Shown here: piece after piece, positions 41,196-49,456 of the stretch
Layout of the letters: the number at the start of each line of letters is the position of its first letter
Position numbering within the stretch: position 1 is the stretch's first letter
Origin: Nitrospirota bacterium
GTDB taxonomy: Bacteria; Nitrospirota_A; Leptospirillia; Leptospirillales; Leptospirillaceae
Assembly: GCA_021838585.1 (NCBI GenBank)
Contig: JAKCDE010000008.1
Coordinates: 1 to 51,352, forward strand
DNA length: 51,352 nt
Direction of reading: 5' to 3'
Translations under genes and position numbers: made by a program
The notes under the pieces: generated by a model
What the model was told of the DNA's origin: nothing
Seen by the model: only the letters and a program-made list of their open reading frames with translations
Databases searched by the model: none

Positions 41196-42104
41196 ATGGA
41201 AATATTTCTGACGGAATACGCAGGAGTGTGCGTGGGTGTGAAGAGGGCGATCAAGATGGCGCATCGGACCGCGGAGGAATCCTCCGGCCCCATCTTCGTT
41301 CTGCACGAAATCGTTCACAATACTCATGTTGTCAACGACCTGGCCAACCGGGGCGTTCATTCCGTGGACGATGTTTCCGAGGTGAAGGGGGGGACGCTGA
41401 TCATCAGCGCCCATGGGGTCTCCCCGAGCGTCATCCATGAGGCGAAGTCCCGGAACCTCGACGTGGTGGACACCACCTGTCCCCTTGTCTCCAAGATCCA
41501 CCGGATCGTCAAGGCGCTGGCGGACAAGAACTACACCATCCTTCTCCTTGGCGAGAAGAGCCACGACGAGGTGATGGGGGTCCAGGGCCATGCGGAAGAC
41601 CATATCCATATTTTTCACCGCAAGGAGGAGATCCCGGGACTGCCCATGACCGACGGTCCTGTGGCGCTCGTTTCCCAGACGACCCAGTCGATCAAGTATT
41701 TCGACGAGATCCTCGAGCTTCTTCTCAAGCGATATCCCCAGCTCGAAGTCCACAACACGATCTGCGACGCCACTGAGAAGCGTCAGACTTCGGCACTGGC
41801 CATCGCGGGCAACATGGATGTCATGATTACGGTCGGCTCAATGAGTTCCGCCAACTCCCGTCGTCTGCAGGAAGTGGCCGGAGGCCTCTGCAAAGCTTCC
41901 TATCTTGTTGATCAGGCCTCTGAGGTCCAGGACGGGTGGTTCTCGGGTGGCGAGCGGGTCGGCGTGACCGCCGGAGCCTCCACTCCCGACTACCTGATCG
42001 AGGATGTGATTCAGAAGCTCAAGGAAATTTCTTCCAGCAAAGGATATTCTCCTTCGGTCATTCGGAACGAGTCGGCCGAGGAAGAGTTCATCGAGGTTCA
42101 CTGA
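41196..42104 (+). CDS. ispH: 4-hydroxy-3-methylbut-2-enyl diphosphate reductase
   Basis: A 302-residue iron-sulfur enzyme performing the last MEP-pathway step, making isopentenyl and dimethylallyl diphosphate. The three cluster cysteines are C12 (AGVCVGV), C95 (DTTCPLV) and C190 (NTICDAT). Substrate and acid residues are present: H41 region LHEIVHN, H73 in SAHGVS, H123 and E125 in KSHDEVMG, VSQTTQS, and SSANSRRL. The ATG at 41196 follows GGAGG by five bases; an ATG at 41184 overlaps that site and is less likely. Placement with shc and hpn genes makes sense, since isoprenoid precursors feed squalene. In many hopanoid clusters ispH has this same company. Confidence 0.97.
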   Translation: MEIFLTEYAGVCVGVKRAIKMAHRTAEESSGPIFVLHEIVHNTHVVNDLANRGVHSVDDVSEVKGGTLIISAHGVSPSVIHEAKSRNLDVVDTTCPLVSKIHRIVKALADKNYTILLLGEKSHDEVMGVQGHAEDHIHIFHRKEEIPGLPMTDGPVALVSQTTQSIKYFDEILELLLKRYPQLEVHNTICDATEKRQTSALAIAGNMDVMITVGSMSSANSRRLQEVAGGLCKASYLVDQASEVQDGWFSGGERVGVTAGASTPDYLIEDVIQKLKEISSSKGYSPSVIRNESAEEEFIEVH

Positions 42105-42186
42105 GGTTTGACAGAAGGAACTCCTGGTTTGATCGGATAACGCCGGACGACAGCGGTTCGGACGGCTCTTGCCTCGAAAGGACGCC

Positions 42187-43629
42187 ATGGCGACGAAACG
42201 GACACTCTTCCTGAATCCCCCTTCTTTCGACGACTTCGATGGAGGGGCTGGTGCGCGATACCAGGCGACCCGCGAGGTGCGCTCTTTCTGGTATCCCACG
42301 TGGCTGACCTATCCGGCCGGAATGCTAGAAAACTCGCTTGTTGTGGATGCCCCCGCCCAGAACATGGGGAGGGAGGAGACGCTCGGCCTCGCGAAGTCTT
42401 TCGATATGGTCGTTCTGTATACCAGCACCCCCTCGCTCAAGAACGATATCGCCACCGCCCGCGGTCTCAAGGAGCGCAATCCCTCCATGCTCGTGGGATT
42501 TGTCGGCCCCCATCCTTCCGTCCTGCCTGAACTGACGCTCAAAGCCGATCCCGTCATCGACTTCGTCGTAAGGGAAGAGTTCGACTACGTCATTCCGGAG
42601 ATCGCGAACGGTGCGCGACTCGAGGACGTGGCCGGAATCCATTTTCGCAAGGACGGAGCCATCATCGGGAATCCGGACCGTCCGGTCATCGAGGATCTCG
42701 ACGTCCTGCCCTTCGCCTCCAAGATCTATGCGAGGGACCTCAAGATCAGCGACTATGAAATTCCCTGGATGAAGTTTCCCTACATCTCGATCTACACGGG
42801 GAGGGGATGCGGGAGCAAATGCACCTTCTGTCTCTGGCCCCAGACCTTTTCGGGAAACGTCTATCGCGTCCGCTCCGTCGAGAACGTCCTCGAGGAAGTG
42901 GCCTATATCAAGAAGACATTCCCGGGGATCAAGGAGCTCTTCTTCGATGACGACACCCTGACCGAATATCGTGACAGAACGCGGGAGCTGGCCCGGGGCC
43001 TCAAGGCCTTCAACCTGTCCTGGGGGTGCAATTCGAAAGCCAATGTGGACTTTGAAACCCTTCGCATCATGAAGGATTCTGGATGCCGGGTCATGGTTGT
43101 CGGGTATGAGTCAGGCAATCAGCAGATCCTGAACAATGTCAAGAAGGGCATCCGCGTGGAGCAGGCGGAAAAGTTCACGCAGGACGCGCACCAGTTGGGA
43201 ATGACCATCCACGGGACATTCATGGTCGGCCTTCCCGGTGAAAGCACGAAGACGATCGATGAAACCATCGCCTTCGCCAGCCGCCTCAATATTGAAACCC
43301 TCCAGGTTTCTCTGGCGTCCCCTTATCCCGGAACCCATTTTTACGAGTATGCCAAGGAAAACGGCTACCTCGTCGACTCCGAGATGGTGTCGGACGATGG
43401 ACTGCAGGCGGTCAACATCGCCTATCCCGAGATCACGTCCCGGGAAATCTTCATGGCTGTTCCAAAATTTTATCGGCAATATTATTTCCGCCCGCGCTAT
43501 GTCCTGAAGGTTTTGCGGCGGGCCCTTTTCAGTTATACCGAACTCAAGAAGACCGCCCGAGAGGCCCGGGAGTTCTTCCGGTTCATGGCCAAGCGGCGAG
43601 CCTCGGAAAAGGCCCAACAGACCATATGA
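42187..43629 (+). CDS. hpnJ: hopanoid biosynthesis B12-binding radical SAM protein HpnJ
   Basis: A 480-residue protein starting at ATG 42187 (AAAGGA four bases upstream). An N-terminal cobalamin-binding-like domain (TLFLNPPSFDDF, FDMVVLYTSTPS, VGFVGPHPS) is followed by a radical SAM core with GRGCGSKCTFC (C208-x3-C212-x2-C215). The stretch KELFFDDDTLTEYRDR and GTFMVGLPGES are family features. HpnJ is required for the cyclitol ether head group of bacteriohopanetetrol, acting on the glucosamine form made by HpnI and HpnK. It lies 82 bases after ispH and 16 bases before the glycosyltransferase gene. hpnK, the deacetylase, is not visible, so the order of steps here may differ. Confidence 0.9.
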   Translation: MATKRTLFLNPPSFDDFDGGAGARYQATREVRSFWYPTWLTYPAGMLENSLVVDAPAQNMGREETLGLAKSFDMVVLYTSTPSLKNDIATARGLKERNPSMLVGFVGPHPSVLPELTLKADPVIDFVVREEFDYVIPEIANGARLEDVAGIHFRKDGAIIGNPDRPVIEDLDVLPFASKIYARDLKISDYEIPWMKFPYISIYTGRGCGSKCTFCLWPQTFSGNVYRVRSVENVLEEVAYIKKTFPGIKELFFDDDTLTEYRDRTRELARGLKAFNLSWGCNSKANVDFETLRIMKDSGCRVMVVGYESGNQQILNNVKKGIRVEQAEKFTQDAHQLGMTIHGTFMVGLPGESTKTIDETIAFASRLNIETLQVSLASPYPGTHFYEYAKENGYLVDSEMVSDDGLQAVNIAYPEITSREIFMAVPKFYRQYYFRPRYVLKVLRRALFSYTELKKTAREAREFFRFMAKRRASEKAQQTI

Positions 43630-43645
43630 GCTCGTTCGTCATCTG

Positions 43646-44860
43646 ATGAATTCCGTCGGCATTCTCTCCATTGCCGGTGGTGTATCCCTTTTTATCGCTG
43701 CCACCGGCGTTTTTTTTGATGGGCTTGCCCTCTATGGAGCGGATCGGCTTCTTCGAAGCCGGAAAGAGGCCTGGATTCCCGACGGGGTCCTCCCTCCGGT
43801 CCTGATGATCAAGCCCGTTCGGGGTCTCGATCATGGGGCCCGGGAAAACTATATCTCCTTCATCAACCAGCGCTACCCGAAGTTCCGGGTCATCTTCACC
43901 GTAGATTCTCCCGATGATCCCGCCGTTGCCTTGATCCGCGAGCTTGAAGCCCTCCATCCCGAAAAGGTCTCCCTTGCCATCGTGGCCGAGCGCTCGGGCG
44001 CGAACAAAAAGATGAACAAAGTCGCGGCCGTTGCCCGGGATGTGACCGATCCCTTCATCCTTCTGAACGACAGCGACATCCGGGTCGGGCCGGATTACCT
44101 GCGGGAGATTGTCCTTCCCATCCTTTCCGAACCCGATGTCGGCGCTGTCACCTGTCTTCAGCGGGGAACTCCCGAGGGGGGATTCTCCTCAAGGCTGGCG
44201 GCCATGCTCCTGAACACCGAAATGATTCCCCAGGCGCTTGTCGCCTATGTCCTGATGCCGCTCACCTATCTCTACGGTCCGACAATGCTCTTTCGTGGCG
44301 AGGCGATTCGCGCCATCGGGGGATTTGATGTCATGAAGGACTATCTGGCGGACGACTATCACCTCGGACGGCTGATCCACGAAAAGGGTTACCGAATCGT
44401 GCTGTCGCCGACCCTGATCGATGCACAGGTTCGGGACGAGCCCCTGTCGGAGATTTTTTCCCACGAAATCCGGTGGGGGCGAACCTATTCCAGCCTTAAG
44501 CCACTCGGATACGGGCTCTCCTTTTTTCTTCGTCCCTTTCTATTCGTCCTCCTGTCCATCGTGCTGGGCATTCTCTCGGCTCATCCGGCTGTCGCCATGG
44601 GGGCTCTCGGTCTCTATGTTCTCCATGTCGCACTGATCTCTTATCTGAACCGACAGTTTCTCGACCGGCCGATGACCCACAGAGATGCCGGTGTCTGGCT
44701 CATGCGGGAAATCGTCTCGACAGTCGCCTATTTCGGGAGTTTCGGGCGGCGTATCATGTGGCGTGGGCACCGATACCGGATTCTCCCCGGCGGGGCCCTG
44801 AAACCCCTCGATCTTCCCGCTTCCCCCGGCGAATCCCTTTCGGGTCTTCCCCGGCATTGA
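43646..44860 (+). CDS. hpnI: HpnI-like glycosyltransferase (ceramide-glucosyltransferase-like, GT21/GT2)
   Basis: A 404-residue membrane glycosyltransferase. An N-terminal membrane helix (about 5-27) precedes the catalytic domain with PPVLMIKPVRGLDHG, the DxD-type motif NDSDIRVG, the third aspartate motif LADDYHLGRLI and HEIRWGRTY, matching the (Q/R)xxRW position of the family. Two or three C-terminal membrane helices follow. HpnI attaches N-acetylglucosamine to bacteriohopanetetrol. The position right after hpnJ supports that role. CruG-type carotenoid glycosyltransferases are related, and a DUF422 gene lies just downstream, so a different lipid acceptor is possible. The stop shares one base with the next start. 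The ATG has no strong ribosome site. Confidence 0.82.
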   Translation: MNSVGILSIAGGVSLFIAATGVFFDGLALYGADRLLRSRKEAWIPDGVLPPVLMIKPVRGLDHGARENYISFINQRYPKFRVIFTVDSPDDPAVALIRELEALHPEKVSLAIVAERSGANKKMNKVAAVARDVTDPFILLNDSDIRVGPDYLREIVLPILSEPDVGAVTCLQRGTPEGGFSSRLAAMLLNTEMIPQALVAYVLMPLTYLYGPTMLFRGEAIRAIGGFDVMKDYLADDYHLGRLIHEKGYRIVLSPTLIDAQVRDEPLSEIFSHEIRWGRTYSSLKPLGYGLSFFLRPFLFVLLSIVLGILSAHPAVAMGALGLYVLHVALISYLNRQFLDRPMTHRDAGVWLMREIVSTVAYFGSFGRRIMWRGHRYRILPGGALKPLDLPASPGESLSGLPRH

Positions 44861-45231
44861 TGTTTTCCTATGGCTCGTTGCTCCTTCTCTTTTTTCTGGC
44901 TCTGCTCCTCGAAGACCTTGGATTCATCCTCCTCTCGCGTGGAATGAAGGCCACGCGGGCCGAGGAAGGTGTGGGCAGGATCCGGGCGATCTTTCGCCAT
45001 CCTCAGGTCCTGTTCGGGGTCTTTCTCCAGGCCCTCTACTATATTCTTCTCCTGGGCCTTCTCCGGGAATTGCCGGTGAGCCTTGTCGTTCCCATGACCG
45101 GATTCGGGTATGTGCTCACAGCCCTTCTTGCCCGCCTTTTTCTTCGGGAACGTGTCCCTCTCCTCCGGTGGGGGGGGATCTCCCTGATCACGATCGGGGT
45201 CGCTCTGATTGCGCGTTCCGGAACCAGCTGA
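44860..45231 (+). CDS. small 4-TM DMT/SMR-like membrane protein
   Basis: A 123-residue protein of four predicted membrane helices, starting at the ATG that overlaps the hpnI stop by one base. Helix 1 contains E18 (LALLLEDLGFILLSRGMK), the position where small multidrug-resistance proteins have their essential glutamate. The last helix ends in RWGGISLITIGVALIARSG, like half an EamA protein. Comparable half-size proteins act as dimers; ArnE/ArnF, for example, flip a modified lipid carrier. A role in moving a hopanoid or sugar-lipid across the inner membrane is therefore plausible but inferred. It is followed four bases later by the DUF422 gene. Confidence 0.75.
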   Translation: MFSYGSLLLLFFLALLLEDLGFILLSRGMKATRAEEGVGRIRAIFRHPQVLFGVFLQALYYILLLGLLRELPVSLVVPMTGFGYVLTALLARLFLRERVPLLRWGGISLITIGVALIARSGTS

Positions 45232-45235
45232 CTCC

Positions 45236-46000
45236 ATGACGCTTCTTCTCTCGACCCTCCTGTTTCGATGGTATGTCTTTTTCTTCTGGGGGGTTGGGCT
45301 CTGGACCCTGGCTCGTATCGTGGGTTTTTCGGGGGCCCTTTTCCGCTTTCTCCTCGCCTACGGAATCGCGTATTCCTGCGAATGGTCCTCCGCCCGTCCC
45401 GGAGGATGGTTCCCCTTCGGCCATTACCGTTATCTTCCAACCACTCTCTCGAAAGAGGTCTGGATCGGAATCCTCCCCCTGATGGACTCTCTTTCCTTTG
45501 CCTTCCTTGCGGTGGGGGCTCTGGGTCTGGCCGCCATGTATGGGCACAGAACCCTGGGGGAGGCTCTCTCCCTGCCCTGGCGAGATTTCTGGAAGGTGCT
45601 CTCAGGGGCGGTGGCGCTCTTCGTCATGATCGACATGGTGATCGATCCCGTCGCTCTCCGGGGAAGCCGGTGGTTTCTGGGACAGATCTACGACTACCCG
45701 GGCGGGGGGAGCTATTTTGGCGTCACGCTCTCGAACTTCGCAGGGTGGGCGGTGACCGGATTTTTCATTATGACCCTCTGGAAAATGCTTCCTTTCAAAC
45801 CGCGAATAAAACAGCCAAGTCCGGTTCTTGACCTCATCCTTCCGGTCTTCCTCTATGGGGCGGTCTATCTGTTCAATGTCTCCGTGGCGCTTTTTCTCAA
45901 GGAATGGGGAATAGCCGGAGCCGACCTCTTTCTTGGAGGACTGGTGTCTGCCCTCTTCCTGGCCCGGAAGATAGGGCATTCCCCTTCTTCCGATGACTGA
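45236..46000 (+). CDS. DUF422 / carotenoid-biosynthesis (CruF-like) membrane protein
   Basis: A 254-residue protein with about seven hydrophobic helices, starting at ATG 45236. The stretches GGWFPFGHYRYLPT, LPLMDSLSFAFLAVG, MIDMVIDPVALRGSRW and IYDYPGGGSYFGVTLSNFAGW match DUF422, the family containing CruF and bisanhydrobacterioruberin hydratase, which add water to the end of a carotenoid psi end group. No carotenoid desaturase, phytoene synthase or lycopene cyclase gene is in the window. As the last gene of the hopanoid block, directly after a glycosyltransferase and a small transporter, it may hydrate another polyprenyl or triterpene substrate. That substrate is inferred. Confidence 0.8.
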   Translation: MTLLLSTLLFRWYVFFFWGVGLWTLARIVGFSGALFRFLLAYGIAYSCEWSSARPGGWFPFGHYRYLPTTLSKEVWIGILPLMDSLSFAFLAVGALGLAAMYGHRTLGEALSLPWRDFWKVLSGAVALFVMIDMVIDPVALRGSRWFLGQIYDYPGGGSYFGVTLSNFAGWAVTGFFIMTLWKMLPFKPRIKQPSPVLDLILPVFLYGAVYLFNVSVALFLKEWGIAGADLFLGGLVSALFLARKIGHSPSSDD

Positions 46001-46070
46001 TCGTCCTTCGATGCTGCGGGCCGGAAGGGGAAAGTCCCGGACCGGACTCCCCTGCAAGCCGCGTCTTTCG

Positions 46071-46099
46071 TTGACCCTTGTCCCGACACGCCGTATAAT
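46071..46099 (+). promoter_or_regulatory. near-consensus promoter of the cbiX-hemE-hemN unit
   Basis: TTGACC (46071-46076, five of six) and perfect TATAAT (46094-46099) are exactly 17 bases apart. The -10 ends six bases before the ATG at 46106, so transcription should begin at or beside that codon. Confidence 0.8.
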
Positions 46100-46105
46100 T
46101 TTCCT

Positions 46106-46939
46106 ATGGAAAAAATGACAGGATCCTCAGGACGCAAGGGCGGGGAGACCGCCGTGGTCCTGATCGGCCACGGTAGTCCCATGGAAGAAGGGAATCGCCA
46201 TTTTCGGGAGACGGTGAGGAAGCTCTTGCCGAGACTTCCCCCCGAATGGACGGTCCGGGAAGCCTTCCTCGAACACGCCGAACCGGATGTCCGTTCGGTG
46301 TTGCGGGAGCTTGCGGAGAAAAAGGCCACCATCCATCTTTTTCCTTTTCTTCTCTTCGACGCAGGCCACTCGAAAGGAGATGTCTGGGGGTTCATGGGGG
46401 AGCTGGCCCGGGAATTTCCCGATGTGACGGTGGTCCGGGAGTGGGCGATCGGGATCGATCAGGCCCCCGTTTCCGTTCTGCTGGAACTCCTGCCACCGGC
46501 CGATCCGGCGATCCGGGACCAGGTCGTGATCGTGGGGCGGGGAAGCCTCGATCCCGGAGCGAACGCCTCCCTCTACTATCAGGGGCGACGTCTCTGGGAG
46601 CGCCGCCGGGGAAGAGAATTCCTTTACTCCTTCATCGGGGTGACCGAACCCCGGTACCGGGGACTGATGGAGTCCCTCGATCCTGCCGGGATTGACAGGC
46701 TGCTCGTCGTGCCCTATTTCCTCTTCGAAGGGGTTCTCATGGAGCGGATCCGGGGAGGCGTGAAGGACTTTCTGGGCCGGCATCCTCTCCCTCACGGAGG
46801 AGTGGTCACCCCTCCGTTCGGCGATCACCCCCATCTTCTCGACGCCATTGCCGGGCGGCTGGTCCGACTGGCGAAGAACCGCCAGACGGTCATGCCCCGG
46901 TGGCTCGCGCTCGATCCGTCACCTTCACCCACTCTCTAA
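46106..46939 (+). CDS. CbiX/SirB-type sirohydrochlorin chelatase
   Basis: Up to 277 residues with two related chelatase halves. The first half has VVLIGHGSP and FLLFDAGHSKGDV, giving the two metal-handling histidines of CbiX/SirB enzymes. The second half aligns as VIVGRGSLDP and VVPYFLFEGVLMERI, with both histidines replaced, so only one active site is expected. Such enzymes insert cobalt or iron into sirohydrochlorin for B12 or siroheme. The start is uncertain: ATG 46106 would be leaderless given the promoter, whereas GTG 46154 has GGGGAG six bases upstream and gives the usual short N-terminus. hemE begins 14 bases later. B12-type radical SAM enzymes elsewhere in the window would need cobalamin. 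Confidence 0.85.
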   Translation: MEKMTGSSGRKGGETAVVLIGHGSPMEEGNRHFRETVRKLLPRLPPEWTVREAFLEHAEPDVRSVLRELAEKKATIHLFPFLLFDAGHSKGDVWGFMGELAREFPDVTVVREWAIGIDQAPVSVLLELLPPADPAIRDQVVIVGRGSLDPGANASLYYQGRRLWERRRGREFLYSFIGVTEPRYRGLMESLDPAGIDRLLVVPYFLFEGVLMERIRGGVKDFLGRHPLPHGGVVTPPFGDHPHLLDAIAGRLVRLAKNRQTVMPRWLALDPSPSPTL

Positions 46940-46953
46940 CCGGAAGGCCGTTC

Positions 46954-47997
46954 ATGGGTTCTGCACCCCTCACCAACGATCTCTTTCTTCGGGCCTGTCG
47001 CCGGGAAAGGCTGGACCGTCCTCCCATCTGGATCATGCGCCAAGCCGGGCGCTACATGCCCGAATACCAGGAGATCCGGAAGAAGACAACATTCCTGGGG
47101 CTGTGCAAAACCCCGGAGCTTGCCGCGCAGGCCACGCTTCTTCCCATCGACCTGTTGGGGCTCGATGCGGCCATCCTGTTCTCGGACATTCTGATTCCGG
47201 TCGAGGCGATGGGCCTCGATCTCGAGTTCACCGAACACAAGGGACCGCGCTTCTCCAATCCTGTCCGGACCGATTCCGACATCGAGCGACTGGTGGTGCC
47301 GGAGGCCCGGAAGGCAACCGGATTCGTGGCCGATGCGGTCCGTCTCATAAACCAGAGGCTGGCAGGCCGCGTCCCGCTCCTGGGCTTTTCGGGATCTCCT
47401 TTTACACTGGCCACCTACATGGTCGAGGGAGAGACCTCCAAGGAGTTCACGCGCGTCAAGCGGCTGATCTTCGGGAATCCCCGCGGATATCGGGCCCTGA
47501 TGGAGAAGGTGACCCGGACCGTGATCGATTACCTCGAGATGCAGATCGAGGCCGGGATCCACGCCTACCAGCTCTTCGATACCTGGGCCGGCTCCCTTTG
47601 CGCGGAGCACTACCGTGAGTTTGCCCTTCCTTATACCCAGGAGGTGGTTCGGGCCCTCTCCCGCCATGGAATCCCGTCGATTCTCTATGTGAACGGGACC
47701 TGTGCCCTCCTCGACGAGATGAACAAGGCCGGGACCGATGTTTTATCCATCGACTGGCGTCTTCCCCTTGAGCGGGCGATTCCTCGGGTGTCGAATGACA
47801 AGGCACTCCAGGGAAACCTCGATCCGGTGGTCCTCCTGACGACCCGGGATGCGCTCGAGTCCGAAGTGAAAAGAATTCTGGCCGGTGTCGGAGGCCGTCC
47901 CGGCTTCATTTTCAATCTGGGTCACGGGATCCTTCCTGAAACACCGGTCGAGATGGCCCGCCATCTCGTGAAAATCGTCCAGAACGGTTCCGCCTAG
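46954..47997 (+). CDS. hemE: uroporphyrinogen decarboxylase
   Basis: A 347-residue TIM-barrel enzyme that decarboxylates the four acetate groups of uroporphyrinogen III to give coproporphyrinogen III. The signature PPIWIMRQAGRYMPEYQ lies near the N-terminus. The second signature GFSGSPFTLATYMVEG and the aspartate region AAILFSDILIPVEAMG are intact. Length is typical. The ATG at 46954 follows GGAAGG by about six bases; a frame start at 46900 lies within the chelatase gene. It is cotranscribed with the chelatase upstream and hemN downstream, which carries out the next step of heme synthesis. Confidence 0.97.
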   Translation: MGSAPLTNDLFLRACRRERLDRPPIWIMRQAGRYMPEYQEIRKKTTFLGLCKTPELAAQATLLPIDLLGLDAAILFSDILIPVEAMGLDLEFTEHKGPRFSNPVRTDSDIERLVVPEARKATGFVADAVRLINQRLAGRVPLLGFSGSPFTLATYMVEGETSKEFTRVKRLIFGNPRGYRALMEKVTRTVIDYLEMQIEAGIHAYQLFDTWAGSLCAEHYREFALPYTQEVVRALSRHGIPSILYVNGTCALLDEMNKAGTDVLSIDWRLPLERAIPRVSNDKALQGNLDPVVLLTTRDALESEVKRILAGVGGRPGFIFNLGHGILPETPVEMARHLVKIVQNGSA

Positions 47998-48025
47998 ACC
48001 CGCATAGAAGGAGTCAGTCTTACCC

Positions 48026-49408
48026 ATGATGAACACAGTGGATGTTGCCCTTCTCAAGAAATACGACCGACCCGGCCCCCGCTACACCAGCTACCCCACC
48101 GCCCCCGTCTGGACGGAGGAGTTCGGCGAGAAGGAGGCCCGGGAGGAGATGGCCCGATCCAACGCCTCAAAGACGCCCCGGGACCTTTCCCTTTATTTCC
48201 ACATTCCCTTTTGCGAGTCCCTCTGCTACTTTTGCGGCTGTAGCACGATCATTACCCGTGACAAGGCCAAGGCAGAGGAATACAACGATTTTCTGGCCCG
48301 GGAAATGGGAGTGGTTGCCCCCCTGCTCGACCGGAACAGAAGGGTGGTCCAGCTTCATCTGGGAGGTGGGACTCCCTCGAGTCTCACCCCCGCCCAGACT
48401 CGAACGCTCTTCCGGAACATCAATGACCATTTCACGGTGGACTACAAGGACGGGGAAATTTCAGTCGAGATCGATCCCCGGGAAGCCTCCAACCACTATC
48501 TGGAGACATTGAAGACGGTCGGCGTCAACCGGATCAGCATGGGCGTCCAGGACTTCGATCCCGCAGTCCAGACGGCGGTCCACCGGATCCAGCCTCTCGA
48601 GCTGACGGAACGGGTCTTCCGGAAGTGCAGGGAGCTGGCCTTTCACAGCATCAACATCGACCTGATCTACGGGCTTCCCTTTCAGACGGTGGAGAGCTTT
48701 TCCCGCACGCTGGACCAGATCATCGCCCTCTCCCCGGACCGGATCGCCGTCTTCAACTATGCCCATGTTCCCTGGCTGAAGAAGCACATGGTCCTGATCC
48801 GGGAGTCGACGCTCCCCCCCCCCGACGTGAAGTTCGCCCTCATCAGCCTTATTGGAGAAAAGCTCGAGAAGGCGGGATACCGTTTCATCGGAATGGATCA
48901 CTTCGCGAAGCCCGATGACGAACTCTTTCTGGCCCAGGTCGACAAGACCCTCTACCGGAACTTCCAGGGATATACCACCAAGAAGAACGCAGATCTTCTC
49001 GGGCTTGGCGTGACCGCCATCAGCATGTTCGACGAAGCCTACTGGCAGAATGTGAAGGCCCTTCCGGACTATTCGGCCCGAACCCTTTCCGGCCGACTCG
49101 GGGTCTTTCGGGGATTTCGTCTTTCGAAGGACGACCGGATGCGCCGGGAGATCATTTCCCGGATCATGTGCGACCTCGAAATCGACCGCAAAAAGGTTCT
49201 CGCGCCCTTCGGAGAGTCCTTTGATGCCTACTTTTCGAAAGAGATTGGGGTTCTGGAAGGATTTGTTCCGGACGGTCTCATCGAAATCCACCCGGACAGA
49301 ATCCGGATCACGGCGTTGGGAAGGATTTTTCTCCGAAACATTGCCATGGTCTTCGACGCCTACCTCAAAGAAGCTCCCAAGGGGCCTCTCTTTTCCCGAA
49401 CACTCTGA
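48026..49408 (+). CDS. hemN: oxygen-independent coproporphyrinogen III oxidase
   Basis: A 460-residue radical SAM enzyme that decarboxylates two propionates of coproporphyrinogen III without O2. The N-terminal YTSYPTAPVW is typical of true HemN. The cluster motif FCESLCYFCGCS provides C63, C67, C70 and the extra C72 (CxxxCxxCxC) that separates HemN from HemW. GGGTPSSL follows. The C-terminal HemN domain is present. Two ATG codons stand in tandem (48026 and 48029), with GAAGGAG about 12 bases upstream, a long spacing. It follows hemE directly. The aerobic HemF is not seen; an O2-independent route would cope with low oxygen. Confidence 0.95.
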   Translation: MMNTVDVALLKKYDRPGPRYTSYPTAPVWTEEFGEKEAREEMARSNASKTPRDLSLYFHIPFCESLCYFCGCSTIITRDKAKAEEYNDFLAREMGVVAPLLDRNRRVVQLHLGGGTPSSLTPAQTRTLFRNINDHFTVDYKDGEISVEIDPREASNHYLETLKTVGVNRISMGVQDFDPAVQTAVHRIQPLELTERVFRKCRELAFHSINIDLIYGLPFQTVESFSRTLDQIIALSPDRIAVFNYAHVPWLKKHMVLIRESTLPPPDVKFALISLIGEKLEKAGYRFIGMDHFAKPDDELFLAQVDKTLYRNFQGYTTKKNADLLGLGVTAISMFDEAYWQNVKALPDYSARTLSGRLGVFRGFRLSKDDRMRREIISRIMCDLEIDRKKVLAPFGESFDAYFSKEIGVLEGFVPDGLIEIHPDRIRITALGRIFLRNIAMVFDAYLKEAPKGPLFSRTL

Positions 49409-49420
49409 CCTTTGTTCGCC

Positions 49421-49451
49421 GATCGCCCCAGGGGTGTCTCCCGGGGCGATC
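49421..49451. other. hairpin between convergent hemN and aroE genes
   Basis: A nine-base perfect stem (49421-49429 with 49443-49451) with a further inner GGG/CCC pairing. No T tract follows on either strand, so termination would have to be factor-assisted. Confidence 0.55.
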
Positions 49452-49456
49452 CCGTC

